A DNA stretch of 5,838 nt from Actinomycetota bacterium (GTDB lineage Bacteria > Actinomycetota > Actinomycetes > S36-B12 > UBA10799): contig JAUPKO010000433.1 of the NCBI GenBank assembly GCA_030837395.1, positions 1 through 5,838 on the forward strand, read 5' to 3'. The notes below the pieces were generated by a model. It saw only the letters and a list, made by a program, of their open reading frames with translations. It ran no database searches and had not been told where the DNA came from. Both the position numbers and the translations under genes were made by a program. Positions 1-5,318 of the stretch are shown here, one piece after another. The first letter of the stretch is position 1. Each line of letters begins with the position of its first letter.

Positions 1-320
1 CATTCCATGGCCTGCTGCGCCACGTAGGCGCGCTCCTGGAATACCGGCACCGCGAAGTTCTCGACCTTCTCGACCGGCATGCCTGACTCGGCGACGACCT
101 CGGTGATGGTGGCGCCGTGGCGCAGTTTGCGCTGCACGTCGCGGGGGGTCACGGGTCCGTCGACGGGGATTCGCATCTGCAGTGCGGCATCGCGGTCGGC
201 GGGCATCACGGCCGAGCGCAGACGATCGGTGATGGCCACGCGATAGATGGCGCCGGCCTTGTCCAGCAGGATGATCTGGGCGCCGTCCTCGGACAGGCGG
301 CTGAAGGTCAGATGCGTCAT
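1..320 (-). CDS. sepH: SepH-like septation protein (DUF3071), N-terminal part, cut by window edge
   Basis: The gene reads leftward from an ATG at 320 and runs off the left edge, so only the first 106 residues are visible. The start MTHLTFSRLSEDG, followed by a short beta-rich segment and then TPRDVQRKLRHGATITEVV and MPVEKVENFAVPVFQERAYV (about residues 58-100), matches what I remember of the DUF3071/SepH N-terminal domain, including its helix-turn-helix-like part. In Streptomyces and mycobacteria SepH binds FtsZ and promotes Z-ring assembly; that function is transferred from the family and not visible here. The start is supported by a GGAG on the minus strand (plus positions 326-329) five bases upstream of the ATG. 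It diverges from the ferrochelatase gene across 152 bp. The variable linker and C-terminal FtsZ-related motif of SepH lie outside the window, so full-length integrity cannot be judged. Confidence 0.88.
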   Translation of the reverse strand, partial: MTHLTFSRLSEDGAQIILLDKAGAIYRVAITDRLRSAVMPADRDAALQMRIPVDGPVTPRDVQRKLRHGATITEVVAESGMPVEKVENFAVPVFQERAYVAQQAME

Positions 321-472
321 ACCTACTCCAATGGCGTCGGCGGTTCGACCGACAGTGTGGCAGAGATCGGGCAGCCAGCCCGTCAACCGCGACCTGAATA
401 CGGCTGGGCGTGTTGACCACTGGTGCGCCACCCCGATGTGCGGACCCGCGCACCGAACGGCAGGATCGGAGC
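321..472. promoter_or_regulatory. Divergent sepH/hemH intergenic region
   Basis: This 152-bp spacer must hold the promoters of both divergent genes. Seen directly: a TTGACC at 413-418 (plus) and a TTGACG on the minus strand (386-381). Both resemble -35 boxes, but neither has a good -10 hexamer at 16-18 bp; the best plus-strand partner is GATGTG at 435-440. A small inverted repeat CGGGC-AGCCA-GCCCG lies at 368-382 and partly overlaps the minus-strand TTGACG. No open reading frame or RNA gene is evident. The exact promoter positions are not resolved by eye. Confidence 0.4.
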
Positions 473-1576
473 ATGACTGACTACGACGCTGTGCTGTGGC
501 TCTCGTTCGGCGGGCCGGAGGGGCCCGATGACGTGCTGCCCTTCCTGCAGAACGTGACGCGGGGTCGGGGGATCCCGGCGGAGCGACTGGTGGAGGTCGG
601 TGCGCACTACCAGCACTTCGGCGGCATCTCGCCGATCAACGCCCAGAACCGCGCGCTCATCGCCGCGATGGAACGTGAGCTGGCCGAGCGCGGCATCGAC
701 CTGCCGGTCTACTTCGGCAACCGCAATTGGCATCCGATGCTGGCCGATACTCTGCGAGCGATGCTCGCCGATGGCCGTCGACGTGTGCTGGTGCTGGTCT
801 CCAGCGCCTACGCCTCCTACTCGGGTTGTCGGCAGTACCGAGAGAACCTCGCCGATGCCGTGGCCGAGGCCGAGGTCGGTGAGGTGATGACGTTCGACAA
901 GGTGCGGCACTACTTCGACCACCCGGGATTCATCGGCCCGATGGTTGACGCCACTGTCGCTGCGTTGCGGGCGCTGCCACAAGTCGACGAGTCGACGCGG
1001 TTGGTGTTCACGACCCACTCGATTCCCACTGCGGCGGCCGCGGCGTCAGGACCGCCAGGGTGGTACGACCCTGAGGCCGGCGGGGCCTACGTGGCGCAGC
1101 ACCGCGCTGTGGCCGAGGTGGTGGCCACCGAGGCGGCGCGGGAGGTGGGAATGCCACTGGCGTGGGACCTGGTGTTCCAGTCCCGGTCCGGGCCGCCGCA
1201 GGTGCCGTGGTTGGAGCCGGACATCGGCGACCACCTGCAGGTGGTGAAGGCCGAGGGAGCAACGGGCGCGGCGATCGTGCCGATCGGATTCATCAGCGAC
1301 CACATCGAGGTGTTGTGGGACCTGGACACCGAGGCGCTCGCGATAGCTGCCGACATCGAACTGCCCTGCACAAGGGCCGCCACGGTGGGGGTGGCGCCAC
1401 AGTTCGTCACCGGGTTGGTCGACCTCGTACAGGAGCGCCTGCACGACATCCCTGCCGATCAACGCCCGGCGCTGACCCGGTTGGGGCCGTCCTATGACGC
1501 CTGCCCGGTGGGGTGCTGCGCCAACCAACGCGGGGATCGACCGGCACTATGCGGCGCCACGGCGGCGGGCTTGTGA
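473..1576 (+). CDS. hemH: Ferrochelatase (coproporphyrin III ferrochelatase, CpfC/HemH)
   Basis: The product inserts Fe2+ into the porphyrin. In actinobacteria the substrate is normally coproporphyrin III, giving coproheme in the coproporphyrin-dependent heme pathway; this is inferred from phylum. The 367-residue protein begins MTDYDAVLWLSFGGPEGPDD, the typical family opening. The catalytic histidine is H182 in the TTHSIP motif, and the acidic active-site residue is E279 in GFISDHIEVLWDLD (residues 272-285). The C-terminus has DACPVGCCANQR with C344, C348 and C349. With C119 in YSGCRQY these could supply the four ligands of the [2Fe-2S] cluster known in actinobacterial ferrochelatases; C360 is an extra cysteine. 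I chose ATG 473 because it begins the conserved N-terminus and has AGGA at 462-465 seven bases upstream. An in-frame start at 410 would add 21 unconserved residues. The stop overlaps the next gene's GTG start. Confidence 0.96.
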   Translation: MTDYDAVLWLSFGGPEGPDDVLPFLQNVTRGRGIPAERLVEVGAHYQHFGGISPINAQNRALIAAMERELAERGIDLPVYFGNRNWHPMLADTLRAMLADGRRRVLVLVSSAYASYSGCRQYRENLADAVAEAEVGEVMTFDKVRHYFDHPGFIGPMVDATVAALRALPQVDESTRLVFTTHSIPTAAAAASGPPGWYDPEAGGAYVAQHRAVAEVVATEAAREVGMPLAWDLVFQSRSGPPQVPWLEPDIGDHLQVVKAEGATGAAIVPIGFISDHIEVLWDLDTEALAIAADIELPCTRAATVGVAPQFVTGLVDLVQERLHDIPADQRPALTRLGPSYDACPVGCCANQRGDRPALCGATAAGL

Positions 1577-2349
1577 ATCCGCTCCTGCAACGTGCCCTGC
1601 TTGCGGCCGAACATGCGGGGGAGTTCCTGCTGCATCAGCGTCCGCAGTCGTTGGCTGTCGAGTCCAAGAGCACCGCAACCGACGCCGTCACCGAGATGGA
1701 CCGTGCCAGCGAGGCGCTGCTGGTGGCCGAACTCGTCGGCGACGGCGACGACGGTGTGCTGGGCGAGGAGGGGGGCGAGCGGCGCGGGACCTCCGGTGTG
1801 CGGTGGGTGCTGGACCCCTTGGACGGCACGGTGAACTACCTGTACCGATTGCCGGTATGGGGTGTGAGCGTGGCCGCCGAGCAGCACGGCGAGGTGGTGG
1901 CCGCTGTGGTGCGTGCCCCCGCCCTCGGTGTCACCTGGTTCGCCGGCCGGGGCGAGGGTGCCTGGCGGGTGGACGGCGACGCACCGGCGCGACAAGTCCA
2001 CGTCGGGACTGAGACCGACCTCGCCCGCTCGTTGATAGCCACCGGCTTCGGCTACGACGCCAACGACCGCATTCGGCAGGTGGATCGTCTCGGCTCGATC
2101 ATCGGAGTGGTGCGTGACGTGCGCCGCGCAGGTGCGGCGGCCATCGACTTGTGTTGGGTGGCTGACGGCACCGTGGATGGGTACTTCGAGGAGGGCACCC
2201 ACCACTGGGATCGCGCCGCCGCCGGGCTGATCATCGTCGAAGCCGGCGGCGTCATATGCGGCGCCGACGGTGGCCCGCCCACCGACCCCATGACCGTCGC
2301 CGGCAATACGAGCCTGGCCGAATCACTCGCAACACTGGTGAGCCGCTGA
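1573..2349 (+). CDS. Inositol monophosphatase family protein
   Basis: This is a Mg2+-dependent phosphatase of the IMPase/FIG superfamily, 258 residues long, the usual length for the family. The metal-binding signature is complete: GEEGG (E65), WVLDPLDGTVNYLY (D81 and D84, about residues 78-91) and HWDRAAAG (D213, about residues 211-218). The upstream STATDAVTEMD segment (33-43) is also typical. Candidate substrates in actinobacteria are myo-inositol-1-phosphate, histidinol phosphate or sugar bisphosphates; the sequence does not decide among them. I chose GTG 1573 because it overlaps the hemH stop in a GTGA junction, suggesting translational coupling, and places the family's first helix right after the start. 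ATG 1549 would add eight residues but lies inside hemH with no clear ribosome site. Joint transcription with hemH is inferred from the overlap and does not imply a heme role. Confidence 0.92.
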   Translation: MNPLLQRALLAAEHAGEFLLHQRPQSLAVESKSTATDAVTEMDRASEALLVAELVGDGDDGVLGEEGGERRGTSGVRWVLDPLDGTVNYLYRLPVWGVSVAAEQHGEVVAAVVRAPALGVTWFAGRGEGAWRVDGDAPARQVHVGTETDLARSLIATGFGYDANDRIRQVDRLGSIIGVVRDVRRAGAAAIDLCWVADGTVDGYFEEGTHHWDRAAAGLIIVEAGGVICGADGGPPTDPMTVAGNTSLAESLATLVSR

Positions 2350-2368
2350 CCGGTGGTGCGGCGCGGAA

Positions 2369-2887
2369 TCAGTCCAGCCGCCGCAACAATTGCGGGTAGC
2401 GCTGGGCATTGCGGGTGTACATCACCACGCCGTCGGTGACCATCTCATCGGTGACGGCATCCGGACGCAGTTTGGCGGGTACGCCCAGCGCCATGGCCCG
2501 GCTCGGTACGACCATCCCGTTGGGCACCAGGGCACCGGCGCCCACGAGCGACCACGACTCCACGACGGCTCGATGGAGCACAACGGAGCCAGACCCGACG
2601 AGGGCATCATCGTGGATCGTGCAGCCCTCCAAATGGGCGTTGTGGCCGACGACGCAGCGGGCTCCGATGGTGGTCGCGAGGGCGACGGTGCAGTGCACGA
2701 TGGTGCCATCCTGGACGGAGGTCTGGGCGCCCACGCTGATGCGGTTGTTGTCGCCGCGCAGCACTGCTCCGGGCCACACGCTGGCCTCCGGACCGAGCAC
2801 TACATCGCCGATGAGCACAGCGTCGGGGTGGACGAAGGCTGAGGGGTCGATGGTCGGCGCCATATCGCCGAGTGCGTAGATTGCCAT
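2369..2887 (-). CDS. Gamma carbonic anhydrase family protein (left-handed beta-helix hexapeptide protein)
   Basis: The 172-residue product has the standard opening MAIYALGDMAPTIDPSAF and then imperfect hexapeptide repeats (about 20-130) that fold as a left-handed parallel beta-helix. Family landmarks are RGD at 44-46, SVQDGTIVH (57-65, with H65 as a metal-ligand candidate) and VGHNAHLEGC (80-89). In well-studied gamma-CAs two metal histidines sit five residues apart in that last motif; here the positions are H82 and E87, with an extra histidine at H85. Carbonic anhydrase activity is therefore not assured, and many members of this family have unknown substrates. I chose ATG 2887 from the conserved start. 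It lacks a Shine-Dalgarno but has TACCTT six bases upstream, suggesting a leaderless mRNA. ATG 2914 would add nine residues. The gene converges on the IMPase gene, leaving 19 bp between stops and no obvious hairpin terminator. Confidence 0.92.
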   Translation of the reverse strand: MAIYALGDMAPTIDPSAFVHPDAVLIGDVVLGPEASVWPGAVLRGDNNRISVGAQTSVQDGTIVHCTVALATTIGARCVVGHNAHLEGCTIHDDALVGSGSVVLHRAVVESWSLVGAGALVPNGMVVPSRAMALGVPAKLRPDAVTDEMVTDGVVMYTRNAQRYPQLLRRLD

Positions 2888-3070
2888 GGCGCAAAGGTAG
2901 TGCCGATGATGCATCGAGGTGCGCCATGGGGCACAATCCGCGCCGTGGGCATATCTTGATGCCCGTTTACGTTCAAGGTCCCCCGTCGGGACCAGCAATC
3001 GACGGGCCGGTGCGGCCGATCGACGTGGCGCACCGGGTCAACGCTCACATCGAAGGATGGGAAGGTACCG
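2888..3070. promoter_or_regulatory. Divergent gamma-CA/DUF4193 intergenic region with symmetric elements
   Basis: This 183-bp non-coding spacer separates the divergent gamma-CA and DUF4193 genes. Plus-strand -10-like hexamers are TATCTT (2952-2957) and TACGTT (2968-2973); neither has a clear -35. Just downstream lie a perfect inverted repeat GGTCCC-CCGTC-GGGACC (2977-2993), a second one GGCCG-GTG-CGGCC (3005-3017), and a direct repeat ATCGACG at 2998-3004 and 3019-3025 that brackets the second. A ribosome site GGGAAGG (3059-3065) ends five bases before the GTG of DUF4193. The leader would be about 90-110 nt if either hexamer is used. I recognise no known riboswitch. Confidence 0.4.
2894..2899 (-). 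promoter_or_regulatory. Candidate -10 element for a leaderless gamma-CA transcript
   Basis: On the minus strand these bases read TACCTT, a fit to the actinobacterial TANNNT -10 pattern. Six bases (TGCGCC) separate it from the A of the ATG at 2887, which would put transcription start at the start codon. No purine-rich ribosome site is present in that gap. No good -35 hexamer lies 15-18 bp further up, so this is a suggestion from spacing and the missing ribosome site only. Confidence 0.35.
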
Positions 3071-3367
3071 GTGGCCACCGACTACGACGCACCGCGCAAG
3101 ACCGAAGAGGACCTGCGTGAGGAGGGTTTGGAAGAGCTCAAAGCCCGGCGTGCCGACAAGGCAGCAACCTTGATCGACGGCGATGAGGTGGAGGAGGTCG
3201 AGACCCTCGAATTGCCTGGGGCGGACTTGTCGGACCAGTCGCTCACCGCCCGTGTGGTGCCCGAGCAAGTGGACGAGTTCACCTGCTCGCGGTGTTTCTT
3301 GGTGCACCACCGCAGCCAGAAGGTCAAGGAAGTCGACGGCCTGCCGGTCTGTTCCGAGTGCGCCTGA
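3071..3367 (+). CDS. DUF4193 family protein with zinc-ribbon-like CxxC pair
   Basis: This 98-residue acidic protein has the characteristic opening MATDYDAPRKTEEDL and the helical segment EEGLEELKARRADK (17-30), which I recognise as DUF4193, an actinobacterial family of unknown function. An acidic linker (about 36-47) leads to a C-terminal CSRC at 72-75 and CSEC at 94-97, spaced as a four-cysteine zinc ribbon; metal binding is inferred. The HHRSQ between them (79-83) is typical of the family. The start is GTG 3071, supported by GGGAAGG five bases upstream and by the conserved N-terminus. It has its own leader and probable promoter, and it ends seven bases from the stop of the convergent DUF4235 gene. 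It may bind nucleic acid or a protein partner, but the sequence does not show which. Confidence 0.92.
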   Translation: MATDYDAPRKTEEDLREEGLEELKARRADKAATLIDGDEVEEVETLELPGADLSDQSLTARVVPEQVDEFTCSRCFLVHHRSQKVKEVDGLPVCSECA

Positions 3368-3374
3368 GCGAGGA

Positions 3375-3662
3375 CTAGGCGCCGGCGCTGTGCTGGCCGC
3401 CCGGGCCCACCTGATGCGAGAGCATCCGGTGCTCTTCGTACTTCGCCGCGCCGCGCTGAATCATCACGTCGATCAATGCGGTGGTCAGCGCGGTGAGGCC
3501 GGCCCACAGCAGCACCGTGCCGATGGGTGTGCCCAGGTCGGTGCGCTGCGGCGGAAGGTTGCCGGTGGTCTTGCGGTAGCCCTCGGTGAGGGCCTTGCGC
3601 ACGGCCCACGTCGCAGCCATCGACACCAGGGGCGCGAGGGTGCGGGGATCGAACTGTGCCAT
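3375..3662 (-). CDS. DUF4235 family small membrane protein
   Basis: The product has 95 residues and unknown function. The N-terminal part MAQFDPRTLAPLVSMAATWA, then VRKALTEGYRKTTGNLPP (21-38), then a hydrophobic segment TPIGTVLLWAGLTALTTALI (45-64) and a basic tail with RGAAKYEEHRM (70-80) match my recollection of DUF4235, small actinobacterial proteins with one or two membrane segments. I chose ATG 3662 because AAGGAG (plus positions 3668-3673) lies five bases upstream and the family N-terminus begins there. A much longer reading frame extends upstream through DUF3093 in another frame but is an artefact of high GC. It follows DUF3093 by 38 bp on the same strand, so the two are probably cotranscribed membrane proteins. 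Confidence 0.85.
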   Translation of the reverse strand: MAQFDPRTLAPLVSMAATWAVRKALTEGYRKTTGNLPPQRTDLGTPIGTVLLWAGLTALTTALIDVMIQRGAAKYEEHRMLSHQVGPGGQHSAGA

Positions 3663-3667
3663 GGGTG

Positions 3668-3673
3668 CTCCTT
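3668..3673 (-). promoter_or_regulatory. Shine-Dalgarno of the DUF4235 gene
   Basis: AAGGAG on the minus strand, five bases before ATG 3662. This fixes the start against the long upstream in-frame extension. Confidence 0.8.
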
Positions 3674-3700
3674 GCCGGGCGGGGATGGACGGTTGGCCTG

Positions 3701-4231
3701 CTAGAGGTCCTGGACCGCCGCGTCTGCTGCGTCGGGCAGGGCCTCCTTGGCGTTCATAATGGCAGATGCGAGCCGATGTGGGTGCCTGGTCGTCACTAAC
3801 CAGTAGGAGTGGGGATCGCGCGGGTCGGCCACCTCGACAGCCACGGCGGTGTCGGCATACCCCACCCGTAGCACCAGGTAGGCGTTGGCGTCGGCCCCCG
3901 GGCCCCGCGCGACGGCCGCAGCCTCGGCGTTCAGCGGGCGCACACGTCCGATGGCGGTCAGCGGCAATCGCGCCCGACCTGCCCGCAGCACGCGGTCGTC
4001 CACCTGTAGGCGCACCGTCGTGCGGCCCACCACCCAGCCGCCCAACGCGGTGATCACGACGAAGGTGAGGACTCCGGCCGCAACGCCCAGAGCATAGCCG
4101 TAGGCGACGGCGAGGAAGGCGCCTGCAGCAGGCACCAGCAGCCACAGACCGAGTGACGGGCGCAGGCGCTCGACGTAGGTCACCTCGGTGCCATCGACTC
4201 CCTCGGTGGCGGGGACATCCGCAGCCGTCAT
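3701..4231 (-). CDS. DUF3093 family membrane protein
   Basis: This 176-residue protein of unknown function fits DUF3093, an actinobacterial family usually found beside dut. After a short acidic N-terminus, VTYVERLRPSLGLW (17-30) leads into two adjacent hydrophobic segments, about 29-46 and 49-67, which would form a membrane hairpin. The following soluble part (about 70-176) resembles a small PH-like beta domain and contains the family signature DPRDPHSYWLVTTRHP at 136-151. I chose ATG 4231 because the conserved region starts soon after. A GTG at 4270 would add 13 residues and run into the divergent gene. Upstream bases GGGAG sit only two bases from the ATG, too close for a good ribosome site, while TACGCT lies seven bases upstream, so a leaderless start is possible. 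It is likely cotranscribed with DUF4235. Confidence 0.9.
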   Translation of the reverse strand: MTAADVPATEGVDGTEVTYVERLRPSLGLWLLVPAAGAFLAVAYGYALGVAAGVLTFVVITALGGWVVGRTTVRLQVDDRVLRAGRARLPLTAIGRVRPLNAEAAAVARGPGADANAYLVLRVGYADTAVAVEVADPRDPHSYWLVTTRHPHRLASAIMNAKEALPDAADAAVQDL

Positions 4232-4254
4232 GGCTCCCAGCGTAGGTTTGTCGC
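4232..4254. promoter_or_regulatory. Compact bidirectional promoter candidate between DUF3093 and thioesterase
   Basis: The whole gap between two divergent start codons is 23 bp. On the plus strand TAGGTT (4243-4248) is followed by six bases and then ATG 4255. On the minus strand TACGCT (4244-4239) is followed by seven bases and then ATG 4231. Both fit the TANNNT -10 pattern at leaderless spacing, and they overlap at the TA of 4243-4244. There is no Shine-Dalgarno for the plus gene and only a badly spaced one for the minus gene. Any -35 contacts would fall inside the opposite gene's coding sequence; no good -35 hexamer is visible in either direction. Confidence 0.5.
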
Positions 4255-4821
4255 ATGACGGCGCAGCCACCGGTCCGGCATCCGCAGGCGCCCGCTGCGG
4301 GCGCCGCGTTGCCGAGCCATTACGACAAGTGCTTCGGATGCGGGGTGGACCATCCGGCGGGCCTGCACATCGAGTTGTTCGCGAGCACGCAAGTGGCAGT
4401 CACCGGGCGCTACCTGGTGACCACGGCGCACCAGGGCGCCCCTGGCATCGCTCATGGCGGCATTTTGGCCGCCGTGATGGATGAGTTGCTCGGCAGCCTG
4501 AATTGGATGCTGATGGCACCGGCGGTGACGTATCGGTTGGAGACGGTATTCCGACGCCCGGTTCCGGTGGACGAGATTCTGTGCCTGGCAGCGAGGGTGG
4601 TGTCGGTCGACGGTGCCACCGTGATCAGCGAGGGTGAGGGACGTCTGGGAGCGCCAGACGGCCCCGTGGCGGTACGCGCGTCGGGGGAGTTCCGACAGGT
4701 GCCAGCCGAGCACTTCCGCCGTCACGGCCGGCCCGAGGATGTGCAGAGCGCCACCGGCCGAGCCCCCTGGCGGGAGGGTCAGCTGACCCGCGGCTCTTTC
4801 GGACCGCCGGTGCGCGAATGA
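4255..4821 (+). CDS. PaaI-family hotdog-fold thioesterase (4HBT)
   Basis: The 188-residue protein has the hotdog thioesterase layout. The N-terminal HYDKCFGCGVDHPAGLHI (22-39) is the CFGCG type found in one PaaI/THEM4-like subgroup. HGGILAAVMDELLG (67-80) carries the usual HGG and the acidic active-site candidates D76 and E77. A beta-strand region with YRLETVFRRPVPVDEILCL follows. It probably hydrolyses an acyl-CoA or related thioester; the substrate is unknown. The tail after about residue 145 is polar, arginine-rich and outside the core fold. The start ATG 4255 has no ribosome site and a TAGGTT at leaderless spacing; the N-terminal 20 residues are low-complexity, so an internal start cannot be excluded. 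Its TGA overlaps the ATG of dut (ATGA at 4818-4821), implying coupled translation. Confidence 0.9.
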   Translation: MTAQPPVRHPQAPAAGAALPSHYDKCFGCGVDHPAGLHIELFASTQVAVTGRYLVTTAHQGAPGIAHGGILAAVMDELLGSLNWMLMAPAVTYRLETVFRRPVPVDEILCLAARVVSVDGATVISEGEGRLGAPDGPVAVRASGEFRQVPAEHFRRHGRPEDVQSATGRAPWREGQLTRGSFGPPVRE

Positions 4822-5270
4822 ACGTGGACGTGCTGCTGCGCCAACTAGACCCGGACCTGCCCGTGCCCGGCTATGCCCACGTCGGCGACGCCGGCGCCGA
4901 CCTGCACGCACGGATCGACCTCACCCTCGACCCGCACACGCGCCGTGCCGTGCCGACGGGCATCGCGATCGCCCTGCCAGAGGGGTTCGCAGCCCTGGTG
5001 ATGCCCCGGTCGGGCCTGGCTCGCCGGCACGGCTTGAGCATGGTCAACACTCCCGGGCTGATCGATGCCGGCTACCGCGGTGAGATCTCCGTGCTGTTGA
5101 TCAATCACGACCCAATTCAGGCGGTGAGCCTGAGTCGGGGTGATCGGATCGCGCAGTTGGTGGTGTTGCCGGTGGCCCACGCGCGGTTCCAGGTGGTGTC
5201 CGCGCTGCCGGGTTCGGACCGTGGTGAGGGTGGTTTCGGGTCGTCGGGTCACTCACAGGCCTTGAGTTGA
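4818..5270 (+). CDS. dut: Deoxyuridine 5'-triphosphate nucleotidohydrolase (dUTPase)
   Basis: The enzyme hydrolyses dUTP to dUMP and pyrophosphate, keeping uracil out of DNA and supplying dUMP for thymidylate synthesis. All five motifs of the homotrimeric family are present in 150 residues: I DAGADLHA (24-31), II PRSGLA (63-68), III GLIDAGYRGEI (80-90, with catalytic-water D83 and uracil-site Y86), IV RGDRIAQLV (107-115) and V RGEGGFGSSG (135-144) with its arginine at 135. The length and short tail after motif V are typical, and nothing appears damaged. ATG 4818 overlaps the thioesterase stop by four bases, and the family N-terminus begins there. Expression is therefore likely tied to the upstream thioesterase and its compact promoter. 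Confidence 0.97.
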   Translation: MNVDVLLRQLDPDLPVPGYAHVGDAGADLHARIDLTLDPHTRRAVPTGIAIALPEGFAALVMPRSGLARRHGLSMVNTPGLIDAGYRGEISVLLINHDPIQAVSLSRGDRIAQLVVLPVAHARFQVVSALPGSDRGEGGFGSSGHSQALS

Positions 5271-5271
5271 G

Positions 5272-5277
5272 TAGGTT
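5272..5277 (+). promoter_or_regulatory. Weak -10 candidate between dut and DUF3710
   Basis: TAGGTT, the same hexamer as before the thioesterase gene, lies just after the dut stop and about 41 bases before the GTG of the DUF3710 gene. No convincing -35 is seen upstream. It could give DUF3710 its own transcript in addition to read-through from dut. Confidence 0.22.
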
Positions 5278-5306
5278 GGGACACCGGACCGCGGTTCGCC
5301 CGCCGG

Positions 5307-5312
5307 AAGGAG
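5307..5312 (+). promoter_or_regulatory. Shine-Dalgarno of the DUF3710 gene
   Basis: AAGGAG is followed by six bases and then GTG 5319. It is the strongest plus-strand ribosome site in the window and supports this GTG over any later start. Confidence 0.8.
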
Positions 5313-5318
5313 TGACGA

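Noticed and set aside
117..416. Plus-strand open frame opposite sepH
   Set aside because: It is antisense to a recognisable SepH N-terminus, with no ribosome site and a Gly/His-rich product.
383..1018. Minus-strand open frame (211 codons) opposite ferrochelatase
   Set aside because: It covers the verified hemH coding region, crosses the divergent spacer and has no recognisable domain.
1492..2205. Long minus-strand open frame (237 codons) opposite the IMPase gene
   Set aside because: It lies opposite a complete, motif-verified phosphatase; its translation is rich in His, Gly, Val and Gln with no family motif, as expected from the reverse of high-GC coding DNA.
2350..2368. Possible terminator between the convergent IMPase and gamma-CA genes
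   Set aside because: The 19-bp gap has no stable stem followed by a T-run on either strand.
3368..3390. GC-rich symmetry (GGCGCC) near the convergent DUF4193/DUF4235 stops as a terminator
   Set aside because: It is a short palindrome without a loop or T-tract and lies mostly within coding sequence; chance is likely.
3663..4256. Upstream extension of the DUF4235 frame to 293 codons, which might suggest a fusion protein
   Set aside because: The extension runs out of frame through the DUF3093 gene and is low-complexity; AAGGAG before ATG 3662 and the conserved N-terminus mark the real start.
4228..4911. Minus-strand open frame (227 codons) opposite the thioesterase and dut start
   Set aside because: The product is an arginine-rich low-complexity shadow; both plus-strand genes have full active-site motifs.
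5288..5295. Palindrome ACCGCGGT between dut and DUF3710
   Set aside because: An 8-bp GC-rich palindrome is expected by chance here and no second copy is seen in the spacer.
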